A stretch of 64,000 bases of DNA from Streptomyces reniochalinae (GTDB lineage Bacteria; Actinomycetota; Actinomycetes; Streptomycetales; Streptomycetaceae). Location of the stretch: contig NZ_QOIM01000041.1 in the NCBI RefSeq assembly GCF_003323735.1, positions 1 to 64,000 on the forward strand, written 5' to 3'. Position numbers and translations under genes: made by a program. Under the pieces are notes generated by a model. It ran no database searches. It saw only the letters and a list, made by a program, of their open reading frames with translations, and was not told where the DNA came from. Positions 8,616-16,927 of this stretch are shown here, one piece after another (within the stretch, counting starts at the first letter, position 1; the number at the start of each line of letters is the position of its first letter).

Positions 8616-9550
8616 GTCCCCGCCGTATCGGGATCATCGGCCTCGGCGCCATCTCGCGGTACTACCTCGCCGCGATCGACGCCGCGCCGGGATGGGAACT
8701 GGCCGCGCTGTGCGACGTACGGACCCCTGCCCTGCGGCCGCACCACGGGCGCGTGCCCCGCTTCACCGACCACCGCAGGATGCTGGCGGAGTGCGGCCTC
8801 GACGCCGTCGTCGTCGCCGTCCCCAACCACGCGCACGCGTCCGTGTGCGGTGACGCGCTGCGCGCCGGCGTGGCTGTGTGCGTGGAGAAGCCGCTCGCCC
8901 TGACCGTCGCCGAGGGGCGGGCGCTGGTCGCGCTCGCGGCGGAGACGGACACCCCGCTGTTCACCGCCTTCCACCGCCGCTACAACGACGCCGTGGCCCG
9001 CCTGCGCGGGCAGCTGTCCGCGGGTGGCGGGATCGCCTCCGTGCGCGTGCGCTACCTGGAGCGCATCGAGGAGCACATCCAGGGCGACACCTGGTATCTC
9101 GACCCGGAGCGCTGCGGCGGCGGCTGCGTCGCCGACAACGGCCCCAACGCCTTCGACCTCGTGCGCCTGTTGATCGGCGAGGTCGCCGTCGAGCGTGCCA
9201 CCGTCGCACGGGACGCGCACGGAGCCGACCGCCAGGCCGTCGTCGACCTGCGTGGTGCGGGGGGCAGGACGGCACGCGTGGAACTGGACTGGAGCCGGCC
9301 GGGCGAGACGAAGGACCTCCAGGTTCGGAGGGCGGACGGCACCGTCCTGCACGCCGACATGCTCGCGCTGCATCCCGGGTTCAAGGCGTCGCTGTGGCAC
9401 GAGTACGCCGGCATCCTCGACGACTTCGCGCACGCGGTGCACACGGGGACCCGGGCGGACGGCGGACTCGCCGCGCTGCAACTGGTGGCGGACACCTACG
9501 ACTGCGAGGAGCCGCCTGCCCGCGCGGCGGAAGAGGAGCAGACCCGATGA
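8612..9550 (+). CDS. Gfo/Idh/MocA-family oxidoreductase 2
   Basis: This is a 312-residue NAD(P)-dependent dehydrogenase. It opens with a Rossmann loop (RIGIIGLGAISRYYLAAI) and carries VCVEKPLALTVAEG near 90. The C-terminal half has the family pattern AFHRRYNDAVARL and GGGCVADNGPNAFDLVRLL, where the latter helix usually holds the catalytic Asp and substrate contacts. It is the second such enzyme in the operon and only distantly similar to the first, so two separate ring oxidations or reductions are likely. The GTG 8612 overlaps the upstream TGA and the stop overlaps the next ATG. Confidence 0.85.
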   Translation: MSPRRIGIIGLGAISRYYLAAIDAAPGWELAALCDVRTPALRPHHGRVPRFTDHRRMLAECGLDAVVVAVPNHAHASVCGDALRAGVAVCVEKPLALTVAEGRALVALAAETDTPLFTAFHRRYNDAVARLRGQLSAGGGIASVRVRYLERIEEHIQGDTWYLDPERCGGGCVADNGPNAFDLVRLLIGEVAVERATVARDAHGADRQAVVDLRGAGGRTARVELDWSRPGETKDLQVRRADGTVLHADMLALHPGFKASLWHEYAGILDDFAHAVHTGTRADGGLAALQLVADTYDCEEPPARAAEEEQTR

Positions 9551-10047
9551 CGGCACGGACACCGGCAGCGACGACAGCAGCGAAGACGGCAGCGAAGACG
9601 GCAGCGGCGACCGTGGCACCGGCACCGGAGCGGACACCCGGCCCCCCGCGGGAGAACGGGGCGAAGCGCTCCGTGCACGGCGCGCTCGTCAAAGTGCTGC
9701 TGCACCGCAGGAGCGAACGCGGCATGAGCCTGGAACCGTACGCCAGCCGCTGCGTACGCCGCGGCGAGGTGCACGAACTGGTCACCACCGACCACCGGGA
9801 GACCGCTCCGGGCACCCGCATCGACCGGGTGGGCTTCCTCGGCTTCGTCGAGCTGTCGTGCGCGGGCGTCCTGGACCGCGGCGACGACGTGTGGATCGGC
9901 GGCGTACACGTCGGGGCGGTGCTCGGTTTCGACGCCTGCCACCACCCCAACCACTACAACATCCTGATCGACGCCGGCCGGCTGCTCACGGGCGGGGACC
10001 TGAAGTTGTGCCCCGAGCTGTCCGTCTCCTTCACCCAGGCCGTGTGA
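9547..10047 (+). CDS. Conserved-looking protein of unknown function, last gene of operon
   Basis: The product has 166 residues. The first 45 or so are Ala/Thr/Pro-rich, including AATTAAKTAAKTAAAT. The rest looks folded: HGALVKVLLHRRSERGM, CVRRGEVHELVTTDHRE, RIDRVGFLGFVEL, then FDACHHPNHYNILI. The C-H-H-x-x-H cluster at about 136-141 could bind a metal. I do not recognise the family with certainty. It resembles small DUF proteins that sit at the end of oxidoreductase operons. Its ATG overlaps the preceding TGA (ATGA), so it belongs to the pathway by position. Confidence 0.7.
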   Translation: MTARTPAATTAAKTAAKTAAATVAPAPERTPGPPRENGAKRSVHGALVKVLLHRRSERGMSLEPYASRCVRRGEVHELVTTDHRETAPGTRIDRVGFLGFVELSCAGVLDRGDDVWIGGVHVGAVLGFDACHHPNHYNILIDAGRLLTGGDLKLCPELSVSFTQAV

Positions 10048-10118
10048 ACCGCGGCCGCGCACCCGGCGGCTGCGGCTGCCCCGGGGGCCGCCTCTCACCC
10101 GGCGGCGACAGCGCGAAG

Positions 10119-10149
10119 GCCGGTGGCCCCGCTCAGCGGGGCCACCGGC
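10119..10149. terminator. Bidirectional hairpin terminator
   Basis: A perfect 15-bp inverted repeat has arms at 10119-10133 and 10135-10149. It lies between the plus-strand operon and the convergent EF-hand gene. There is no clear U-tract, which is common in high-GC actinomycetes. Confidence 0.75.
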
Positions 10150-10171
10150 TTGCCGTGCGCCGTAGCCGGTC

Positions 10172-10705
10172 TCAGCCCAGCAGCTCGACGTCGAGCCGGC
10201 CGAAGTGGTACTCGCGGACCGCGGCGAGCAGCTCCTCGAGCGAGAGCTGCCCGTCACCGTTGGTGTCCACCTGCTGGAAGGCTTCCTTCGCCTCGGCGCG
10301 GTTGACACCGACACCCGCCAGCCACGCCTGGAACTCCTCGGCGTTGATCTGCCCGTCGGCGTCCTTGTCGCAGATGCCGATGATGCCCTTGACCACCGGG
10401 CCCAGGACGCGGTTGAAGCTGGCCTCGCCGGCCCGGAAGATCAGGTCCCCGGTCACCTGGAGGAACTGCTCCCTGGTGACGGCTCCGGTGGCGCCGACCC
10501 CCGCCTCCCGGGCGAGGTAGTCGAAGAGCCCGTCGAATGCGTCCTTGAGGGCCTCCACCTCCCGGGAGTCCTGGGACTTGCCGAAACCGTGCGCGATCTT
10601 GGCGGCCTCCTCGTGGAAGTCCTCCCTCTCCAGGACGCCGTTGGCGTCGGCGTCCCACTTGTCGAAGCGCTTCTGCAGACGGTCGTTCGCGATGGCAGTG
10701 GTCAT
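10172..10705 (-). CDS. Calerythrin-like EF-hand calcium-binding protein
   Basis: The product has 177 residues, the length I recall for calerythrin of Saccharopolyspora. It has a four-EF-hand layout with canonical loops at 18-29 (DADANGVLERED), 113-124 (DKDADGQINAEE) and 147-158 (DTNGDGQLSLEE). The second site, near 69-80, is degenerate and probably does not bind Ca2+, as in calerythrin. No signal peptide or membrane segment is present, so it is probably a cytosolic Ca2+ buffer or sensor. The ATG at 10705 follows GAAAGGAAACCGGC. It sits between the cluster operon and the nucleotide-sugar dehydrogenase; a pathway role is uncertain. Confidence 0.9.
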   Translation of the reverse strand: MTTAIANDRLQKRFDKWDADANGVLEREDFHEEAAKIAHGFGKSQDSREVEALKDAFDGLFDYLAREAGVGATGAVTREQFLQVTGDLIFRAGEASFNRVLGPVVKGIIGICDKDADGQINAEEFQAWLAGVGVNRAEAKEAFQQVDTNGDGQLSLEELLAAVREYHFGRLDVELLG

Positions 10706-10853
10706 GCCGGTTTCCTTTCGGGTTGTGCGGTGGCAAGACGGCGCCTGGGCGTGCGTGCCCGCGCCGCCCTCGCGTGCTTCTCCCCTGGGGGCACGCAAGT
10801 TCGTGGAGGGCCGGGCCCGTGCGGGCCCCGGCCGGGGGAGGGGAGCGGGGGTG

Positions 10854-12113
10854 TCACAGACGGGTGACGCGTACCCCCGCGGTTCTGCCGCGCGTGTCCA
10901 GCACGGTGCACCGCGCCCGTGCCAGCAGCGTCGGGTCGTAGCAGGAGTGGTCCTGCAACAGGAGCGCGAGGTCGCTGCCGGCCAGCGCCTCCGGCAGGTC
11001 GGTTCTCCGGCTCAGCGGCGTGCCCTCGCACTCGAAGGAGGGCACGTACGGGTCGTGGTAGGAGACGTGGGCGCCCCTGGCGCGCAACAGCGCGGCCACG
11101 GCGAAGGCGGGGGACTCGCGCGTGTCGGCGATGTCCGGTTTGTAGGTGACCCCGAGCAGCAGCACCCGGGCTCCGCGCAACGGTCTGCCCTGCGCCTCCA
11201 GCAGCCCCGCCACCCGCTGGACGACGTGCCGGGGCATACGTCCCAGCACATCTCTGGCCGCCGAGAGCATGTGGAAGGAGAAACCCTCGGACTCGGCCTT
11301 CACCGCCAGATAGCGCGGATCGACCGGAATGCAGTGCCCGCCGACGCCGGCGCCGGGGCTGAACGCGGTGAAACCGAAGGGTTTTGTGGCGGCGCAGTGG
11401 AGCACGTCCCAGATGTCGATGCCCATCTTGTCGCAGAAGAGCGCGACTTCGTCGACCAGCGCGATATTGACGTACCGGTAGGTGTTCTCCAGCAGCTTCG
11501 CCATCTCGGCTTCCCGTGTGCCGCGGGCGACCACCACGGTGTCCACCAGCCGACCGTAGAAGGCGACGGCGTGTTTGGCGCACAAAGGAGTGCAGCCGCT
11601 CACCACGCGGGGGGTGTTGCTCATCGTGAACGAGGAATTCCCCGGGTCGATGCGTTCCGGTGAATACGCCAGGTGGAAGTCCTCACCCACCGTCAGGCCG
11701 CTGCCCCGCTCCAGCAGGGGCCGCACGATCTCCTCGGTGGTGCCCGGGTGGCTGGTGGACTCCACGACCACCAAAGTGCCGGGGCGCAGCTGCGCGGCCA
11801 CGTCACCGATCGCCGCCCTGAGGGAGTCCAGGTCGGGATCGCCGGCCGGGCTCAGCCCGGTGGGCACGCAGACGACGATCGTGCCGGCTCCCGCGAGCAC
11901 CGACGGATCGGTGGTGGCGCGGAAGCCCGCGGCCCCCATGGCGGCCACGTCCCCGTCGCTGACGTCGTCGACGTGTGAGCTTCCCGCTTGAAGCCCCTCG
12001 ACCACCGGCGCACAGACGTCGTAGCCGACCGTGGACAGCCCCACCGCGCAGGCCCGTTGGGCCAGTGGTAATCCGATGTACCCCAGGCCGACGACGGCCA
12101 GGTCACATGTCAT
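10854..12113 (-). CDS. Nucleotide-sugar (UDP-HexNAc type) 6-dehydrogenase, TTA codon
   Basis: This 419-residue NAD-dependent enzyme oxidises C6 of a UDP-sugar to the uronic acid. It has an N-terminal Rossmann motif (VVGLGYIGLPLA), the WecC/WbpA-type segment SPERIDPGN, KLLENTYRYVNIAL, and the catalytic cysteine in GVGGHCIPVDPRYL (Cys261). The SPERIDPG form points to a UDP-GlcNAc or UDP-ManNAc dehydrogenase rather than UDP-glucose dehydrogenase. ATG 12113 follows GAGAGG by five bases; an in-frame GTG at 12119 is less well placed. Residue 15 is a TTA codon (plus-strand 12069-12071), as in two other units of the cluster, which suggests it may be part of that system. Confidence 0.88.
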   Translation of the reverse strand: MTCDLAVVGLGYIGLPLAQRACAVGLSTVGYDVCAPVVEGLQAGSSHVDDVSDGDVAAMGAAGFRATTDPSVLAGAGTIVVCVPTGLSPAGDPDLDSLRAAIGDVAAQLRPGTLVVVESTSHPGTTEEIVRPLLERGSGLTVGEDFHLAYSPERIDPGNSSFTMSNTPRVVSGCTPLCAKHAVAFYGRLVDTVVVARGTREAEMAKLLENTYRYVNIALVDEVALFCDKMGIDIWDVLHCAATKPFGFTAFSPGAGVGGHCIPVDPRYLAVKAESEGFSFHMLSAARDVLGRMPRHVVQRVAGLLEAQGRPLRGARVLLLGVTYKPDIADTRESPAFAVAALLRARGAHVSYHDPYVPSFECEGTPLSRRTDLPEALAGSDLALLLQDHSCYDPTLLARARCTVLDTRGRTAGVRVTRL

Positions 12114-12175
12114 GCGCACCTCTCTGCCCGTATGCCGTTCCCCCTGCGGATTCCGCAGGCGGGGATGGAGCGGTC

Positions 12176-12481
12176 TCAGGCGGAGAAGCTGCCGCTGCCC
12201 GGGGCGACGTGCGAGCCGTACCCGGGCTGCACCGTCAGGCTGGGCGTCATGCAGAACGGATCGCCGTAGATCTTCACCGGCTTGTCCGTGGTGTTGGTGA
12301 GCACATGCGCGCCGAGAGGCAGCTTGTGGCAGCCCTCGGGGTTCTCGTAGCGGGTGAGCGGCTGGAATTCCGTCTCGAACACGGTCACGTCACCGGTCGC
12401 CGCGCTGGCGGTTCCACTGCCCAGTGCGAGAGCCGTAAGAGCGGTTGCCGCGGCGACGAGCACAGGACGGAACTTGCGCAT
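12176..12481 (-). CDS. Small secreted protein of unknown function
   Basis: The product has 101 residues with a clear Sec signal peptide: MRKFRP, a hydrophobic run of about 15 residues and a TASA-ATG cleavage site near residue 27. The mature part of about 74 residues is beta-rich in appearance, with two cysteines (GCHKLPLGAH and GDPFCMTP) that may form a disulfide, and it ends in GSGSFSA. ATG 12481 follows GAAAGGCAGCTCAA. I do not recognise a named family. Confidence 0.75.
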   Translation of the reverse strand: MRKFRPVLVAAATALTALALGSGTASAATGDVTVFETEFQPLTRYENPEGCHKLPLGAHVLTNTTDKPVKIYGDPFCMTPSLTVQPGYGSHVAPGSGSFSA

Positions 12482-12707
12482 TTGAGCTGCCTTTCTCCCT
12501 GACAAGGTGGTCACTCACAGCATGTCCCGTCATGGGCCGGTTGAATGACGCAGCTGCCGCATTCCGCCGAAAGGGTGACTGTCTTCCGCAGGGGTGGCGC
12601 AACGGTGCCGCGGAGTGCTTTTCCGCCACCCCGCGAGGGCCCCGGGACCGTGCGGGGTACCGCCGCCTGAGCACCCCCGCATCGCCTCGGACCGCTCGGG
12701 AGGACAG

Positions 12708-13694
12708 GTGGACCTGGACGCCGTCACCGACGAGCTGTACGGGCTGCCGCCCGACGACTTCACCGCCACCCGCGAGCAGCGGGCCCAGCAGGCACGGCAG
12801 GAGGGGGCGCGGGAGCTGGCCGGGGAGATCCACCGGCTGCGGCGCCCCACTCTGGCGGCCTGGTCGGCCAACCTGCTGGCCCGCGAGCAGCCCGAGCAGG
12901 CCCGGCTGCTCCTGGAGCTGGGCGAGGCGCTGCGGCAGGCGCACCGCGACCTGGACGGCGGGCGGCTGCGGGAGCTGTCGGCCCGCCAGCACCAGGCGAC
13001 CGCCCGGCTCGCGGGCGAGGCTGCCCGTCTTGCCGACCAGCACGGACACCGCATCAGTGAGGCCGTCCGCAGCGAGGTGGCGGGCACGCTGCACGCGGCG
13101 CTGGCCGACCCGCAGGCCGGGCGCGACTGGGCTGCGGGCCGCCTTGAGCGCCCCCTCGCCGCGCCGGTCGGCTTCACCCCGGGCGAAGCCGGGACCTCCA
13201 TCCCCGGTGGGGGTGCCGGAGCGGGCGGCGCGGCTGCCCCGGCGGACGCACGATCCCGGCGCCGTGCGACGAAGAGCGACCGCGGCTCGTCCCAGAGCGA
13301 CCGGGGCCGTGACCGCGGCCGGGGCCAGGCCCGCGGCCAGGGCCGTGACGCCGGGCCCCAGACCGGGCAGGAGAGGGCCCGCCACCGAAAGCAGCTCGCC
13401 CGCGCCCGTGAGCAGGACTGCGAGGCCAGGCGCGCGCTGGAGGCGCGCGAGGGCGAGCACCGCGCCGCGCGCGAAGCGGCTGAGCAGGCCGCGGAGCGGC
13501 AGGACGAGGCGGAGCAGCGCGTCACCGCGCTCAGGGAGCAACTGCGCGAGGCGGAGGACGATCACCGGCGGGCCCGCTCCGAGGCCCGCACCGCGCAGGA
13601 CCGGCTGCGCGGTGCCGAGCGGGAGGAGGCGAAAGCACGCCGCAAGGCCGACGAGGCGACCGCCCGCGCAGACCGGCTCGCCGACGGGTCGTGA
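12708..13694 (+). CDS. Alpha-helical coiled-coil protein of unknown function
   Basis: The 328-residue product is almost entirely helical and Ala/Arg/Glu-rich. Residues 1-145 form a conserved-looking helical domain (VTDELYGLPPDDFTATR, LRRPTLAAWSANLLAREQ). A basic, Ser/Gly-rich disordered linker follows at about 165-220 (SDRGRDRGRGQARGQGRD). The last 105 residues are a long Glu/Arg/Ala coiled coil. GTG 12708 follows GGGAGGACAG. Similar proteins are common in Streptomyces but I know no assigned role; scaffold or nucleoid-associated functions are only guesses. Confidence 0.7.
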   Translation: MDLDAVTDELYGLPPDDFTATREQRAQQARQEGARELAGEIHRLRRPTLAAWSANLLAREQPEQARLLLELGEALRQAHRDLDGGRLRELSARQHQATARLAGEAARLADQHGHRISEAVRSEVAGTLHAALADPQAGRDWAAGRLERPLAAPVGFTPGEAGTSIPGGGAGAGGAAAPADARSRRRATKSDRGSSQSDRGRDRGRGQARGQGRDAGPQTGQERARHRKQLARAREQDCEARRALEAREGEHRAAREAAEQAAERQDEAEQRVTALREQLREAEDDHRRARSEARTAQDRLRGAEREEAKARRKADEATARADRLADGS

Positions 13695-13827
13695 GCAGCA
13701 CGGAGGCCGCGCCGACGGCGCACCGAGGGGACGTCGGACGGCGGAGAGGGGCGTCAGGTGGGAGAGAGGGGGCTGAGCCCGACCGGGCCCGGGGCGGCTG
13801 ACGCTCCGGCCTGAGGCGGTCGGACGT

Positions 13828-13875
13828 GGGGCGCGGACCCGGGGCTCCAAGCGGGTGGGCGGCGGTCCGCGCCCC
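13828..13875 (-). terminator. Hairpin terminator of the small gene at 13877
   Basis: A perfect 11-bp inverted repeat has arms GGGGCGCGGAC (13828-13838) and GTCCGCGCCCC (13865-13875), with a 26-nt loop. It lies directly beyond the stop codon of the minus-strand gene at 13877. Confidence 0.5.
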
Positions 13876-13876
13876 C

Positions 13877-14047
13877 TCAGCGCCTGCCGGACTCCTCGTC
13901 GCGTTCGCCCTCCGCCTGCGAGGGCGTGGTGCGCGGGCAGTCCGGGTGCTGTGTTGCCTTGCGGCGTTCGGCGGGCGCCCCGGAGCGGACCTCCTGGACG
14001 TCGTCGTCGCGCTCGCCCTCGGCCTGCGAAGGAGTCTGGTCACTCAT
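13877..14047 (-). CDS. Small acidic protein with duplicated TPSQAEGERD motif
   Basis: The 56-residue hydrophilic product contains the decapeptide TPSQAEGERD twice, at about 5-14 and 41-50. The copies are followed by DD and EE and separated by a short Arg/Pro/Ala linker. It has no hydrophobic core and is probably disordered. ATG 14047 follows GGGGAGATCACG. Small proteins of this type are conserved in Streptomyces genomes without a known function. The duplicated motif could be a short linear binding site. Confidence 0.65.
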   Translation of the reverse strand: MSDQTPSQAEGERDDDVQEVRSGAPAERRKATQHPDCPRTTPSQAEGERDEESGRR

Positions 14048-14176
14048 CGTGATCTCCCCTCGGAGACGACCTTGCCACGCCTCACGGGTACCCCGTGCCG
14101 GGCCCGGTCTCCCGCTCCGCGCGAAGGTTTCCGCTGACGGCGTGGGGGACACGGCCCTGGTGGGCGAGCGGACCGC

Positions 14177-16837
14177 TCACGCGGTGGCGACCAGCCCGGG
14201 AACCGACGCCAGCAGCGACGGCAGCCGCGTGGCGGTCACGCCGCCGCCCTGGGCCAGCCGTGCGGTTCCGCCGCCCCGGCCCTGGAGCAGCTGTGCGACC
14301 AGGTGCGCGGCGCTGTGTCCTTGCTCCTCGGCGGCGGCGTTGACGGCGGTCACCAGCGTCGCGGTGCCGTTGGTCACCTGTCCGACGGCGACGACGCCGG
14401 GCCGGCGCGCCGGGAGCCGGTCCCGTACGGCGGTGGCGAGCGCGCGGGCTTCACCGGTCTCGTCCGTGGCGGTCGCGACGGCCACCAGGACGCCGCCCGC
14501 GTCCACGGCCCCGTCCGCGATCTCGGCGGCCCGCGCGGCGGTGGCCCGCTGCCGCAGCCGCTTGTTCTCCCGCTCGGCGGTCTTGAGGCGGTCGAGCAGG
14601 GCGCCGACGCGGTCGGGGATCTCGGCACGCGGCGCCTGGAGCTGCTCGGCGAGGCGGGAGACCAGGTCGCGCTCGCGGGCGAGGTAGCCGAACCCCTCGA
14701 TGCCGACCGCCGCCTCCAGGCGGCGCAGCCCGGCGCCGACCGACGTCTCCGCGGTGAGCGCGAGGGTGCCGATCTGCGCGGCGTGCTCGACGTGGGTGCC
14801 GCCGCACAGCTCGCGGGACCAGGCCCCGCCGATCTCGACGACGCGTACGCGTTCCCCGTACGTCTCGTCGAACAGGGCGAGGGCGCCGAGCTGTTCGGCC
14901 TCCGGGAGCGTCATCCACCGTGCGGTCACCGGCAGGTCGCGGCGCAGCGCCCGGTTGGCGGTCTCCTCGATCTCGCTGCGCCGCGCGGGCGAGAGGCCGC
15001 CGCGCAGGGGGAAGTCGAGGCGCAGGTAGCCGGGCCGGTTGTAGGAGCCGGATTGCAGGGCTGTGGGCCCGAGGACCTCGCGAAGCGCCGCGTGCAGGAC
15101 GTGGGTGCCCGAGTGGGCCTGGCGGGCCCCGAGCCGCCACTCAGGGTCGACGGCCGCCTGCACGACGCGGTCGGGGGCGAGTTCGCCCGCGGTGACGCGG
15201 ACCTGGTGGGTGACCAGCCCCGGCAGCGGGCGCTGCACGTCGACGACCTCGGCCGCCATCGAGGGACCCGTCAGGTGCCCGGCGTCGCTCTCCTGGCCGC
15301 CGGACCGGGCGTAGAAGGGGGTGCGGTCGAGGACGACCGTCACGAGGTCTCCCTCGTGCGCCACCGGGAGGGGGCCGCCGGGGCCGAGGAGGGCCAGGAC
15401 GCGGGAGGTGGTCTGAAGGGTCTCCCAGGCCAGCCACTCGGTCGGACCGTGTGCCTCCAGCACGGGCCGCAGCCCGGAGCTGCCGTGTGTGGTGCCGGAT
15501 TTCCTGGCGCGTGCGTCCTCGCGGGCGCGTTCGCGCTGGTCGCGCATGAGGGCGGCGAAACCGTCGCGGTCGACCTCGACGCCCTGCTCGGCGGCCATCT
15601 CCAGGGTCAGGTCGATGGGGAAGCCGTAGGTGTCGTGCAGCCGGAACGCCTGGGCGCCCGCCAGGGTGCGGCCGCCGTGTGCCTTGAGGTCGGCGACGGC
15701 GGTGTCGAGGACGGTGGTCCCCTGTCTGAGGGTGGCCCGGAACGCCTCCTCCTCGCCGTGTGCCTGGTCGGCGATCCGGTCGTAGGTGAGGGCCCGCGCG
15801 AGTTCCGGATAGCCGTCGGCCATGCGGTCCCTGGCCACCGGCAGCAGTGCGGGCAGCGCCGGTTCCGCGTACCCGAGCTGCCGCATCGCGCGCACGGCGC
15901 GGCGCAGGATACGGCGCAGCACGTAGCCGCGTCCCTCGTTGCCGGGGGTGGTGCCGTCCGCCAGCAGCATCAGCGCGGTCCGTACGTGGTCGGCGACGAC
16001 GCGCAGCGAGACGTCGGCCTCGCGGTCGGCGCCGTAGCGGACGCCCGCGAGGGCGGCGGCGCGGTCCAGAATCGGCCGCAATTCGTCGGTCTCGTACAGG
16101 TTGTCGACGCCCTGGAGGAGGGTCGCCATGCGTTCCAGACCCATGCCGGTGTCGATGTTGGGCCGTGGCAGCTCGCCCAAGATCGGATATCCGGACTTGC
16201 CCCCGCCCTCCCCGCGTTCGTGACTCATGAAGACGAGGTTCCAGAACTCCATGTACCGGTCCTCGTCGACCGCGGGGCCGCCGGCGCGGCCCAGGTGCGG
16301 GCCGCGGTCGTAGTACAGCTCCGAGCACGGGCCGCACGGCCCCGGCACACCCATGGACCAGAAGTTGTCCTCGTCGCCGCGTGCCACGATCCGCTCGTCG
16401 GGCAGCCCCGCGGTCCGCCGCCACAGCTCGCGCGTCTCGGCGTCCGTGCGGTGCACGGTCACCCAGATCCGGTCGGGGTCCAGGCCGAGGCCGCCGTCGG
16501 CGACGGGGCTGGTCGCGAGCTCCCAGGCGAGGGCGACGGCTTCCGGCTTGAAGTAGTCGCCGAAGGAGAAGTTGCCGCTCATCTGGAAGAAGGAGCCGTG
16601 CCGGGTGGTGCGGCCGACCTCCTCGATGTCCAGTGTGCGCACGCACTTCTGCACGCTCGTCGCCCGCGGCCAGGGCGGGGCGCTTTCGCCGGTCAGGTAG
16701 GGCTTGAAGGGCACCATGCCCGCGTTGACGAACAGCAGGGTCGGGTCGGGCGTCGGCAGCGGGGCGCTGGGGACGACGGTGTGGCCGCGCTCGGCGAAGA
16801 AGTCGAGGAAGCGGCTGCGGATCTCGGCGGTACGCAA
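14177..16837 (-). CDS. alaS: Alanyl-tRNA synthetase (possible second copy)
   Basis: The 886-residue product has full AlaRS length and order: class II catalytic core with PTLLFVNAGMVPFKPY, RATSVQKCVRTLDIEEVG and SGNFSFGDYFK; tRNA-recognition region; editing domain with HSGTHVLHAAL and the zinc motif CGGTH; and a C-terminal helical/C-Ala domain with GRGGGTARLAQGG. All catalytic and editing residues I can check are present. It is 90 bp downstream of tsaD on the same strand. The familiar actinobacterial alaS context (ruvX, mltG, aroE) is absent. This suggests an accessory paralogue (inference). The ATG near 16837 has only a weak ribosome site. Confidence 0.92.
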   Translation of the reverse strand: MRTAEIRSRFLDFFAERGHTVVPSAPLPTPDPTLLFVNAGMVPFKPYLTGESAPPWPRATSVQKCVRTLDIEEVGRTTRHGSFFQMSGNFSFGDYFKPEAVALAWELATSPVADGGLGLDPDRIWVTVHRTDAETRELWRRTAGLPDERIVARGDEDNFWSMGVPGPCGPCSELYYDRGPHLGRAGGPAVDEDRYMEFWNLVFMSHERGEGGGKSGYPILGELPRPNIDTGMGLERMATLLQGVDNLYETDELRPILDRAAALAGVRYGADREADVSLRVVADHVRTALMLLADGTTPGNEGRGYVLRRILRRAVRAMRQLGYAEPALPALLPVARDRMADGYPELARALTYDRIADQAHGEEEAFRATLRQGTTVLDTAVADLKAHGGRTLAGAQAFRLHDTYGFPIDLTLEMAAEQGVEVDRDGFAALMRDQRERAREDARARKSGTTHGSSGLRPVLEAHGPTEWLAWETLQTTSRVLALLGPGGPLPVAHEGDLVTVVLDRTPFYARSGGQESDAGHLTGPSMAAEVVDVQRPLPGLVTHQVRVTAGELAPDRVVQAAVDPEWRLGARQAHSGTHVLHAALREVLGPTALQSGSYNRPGYLRLDFPLRGGLSPARRSEIEETANRALRRDLPVTARWMTLPEAEQLGALALFDETYGERVRVVEIGGAWSRELCGGTHVEHAAQIGTLALTAETSVGAGLRRLEAAVGIEGFGYLARERDLVSRLAEQLQAPRAEIPDRVGALLDRLKTAERENKRLRQRATAARAAEIADGAVDAGGVLVAVATATDETGEARALATAVRDRLPARRPGVVAVGQVTNGTATLVTAVNAAAEEQGHSAAHLVAQLLQGRGGGTARLAQGGGVTATRLPSLLASVPGLVATA

Positions 16838-16927
16838 GGGGGGCTCCGAAGTGGTGACGCGGGCCGGGCGCGGCCGGCCGGGCCGGTGGTGGCGCGGGCC
16901 GGGCGGATCGGCCGGCCGGGCAGTCGG

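Noticed and set aside
204..10047. Possible ebo-type cluster, because it pairs a UbiA enzyme with a TIM-barrel isomerase
   Set aside because: The defining EboD-like dehydroquinate-synthase homologue and other ebo genes are absent.
204..10047. AHBA, streptidine or nojirimycin pathway
   Set aside because: No aminoDHQ synthase, amidinotransferase, phosphatase or zinc-type dehydrogenase typical of those pathways.
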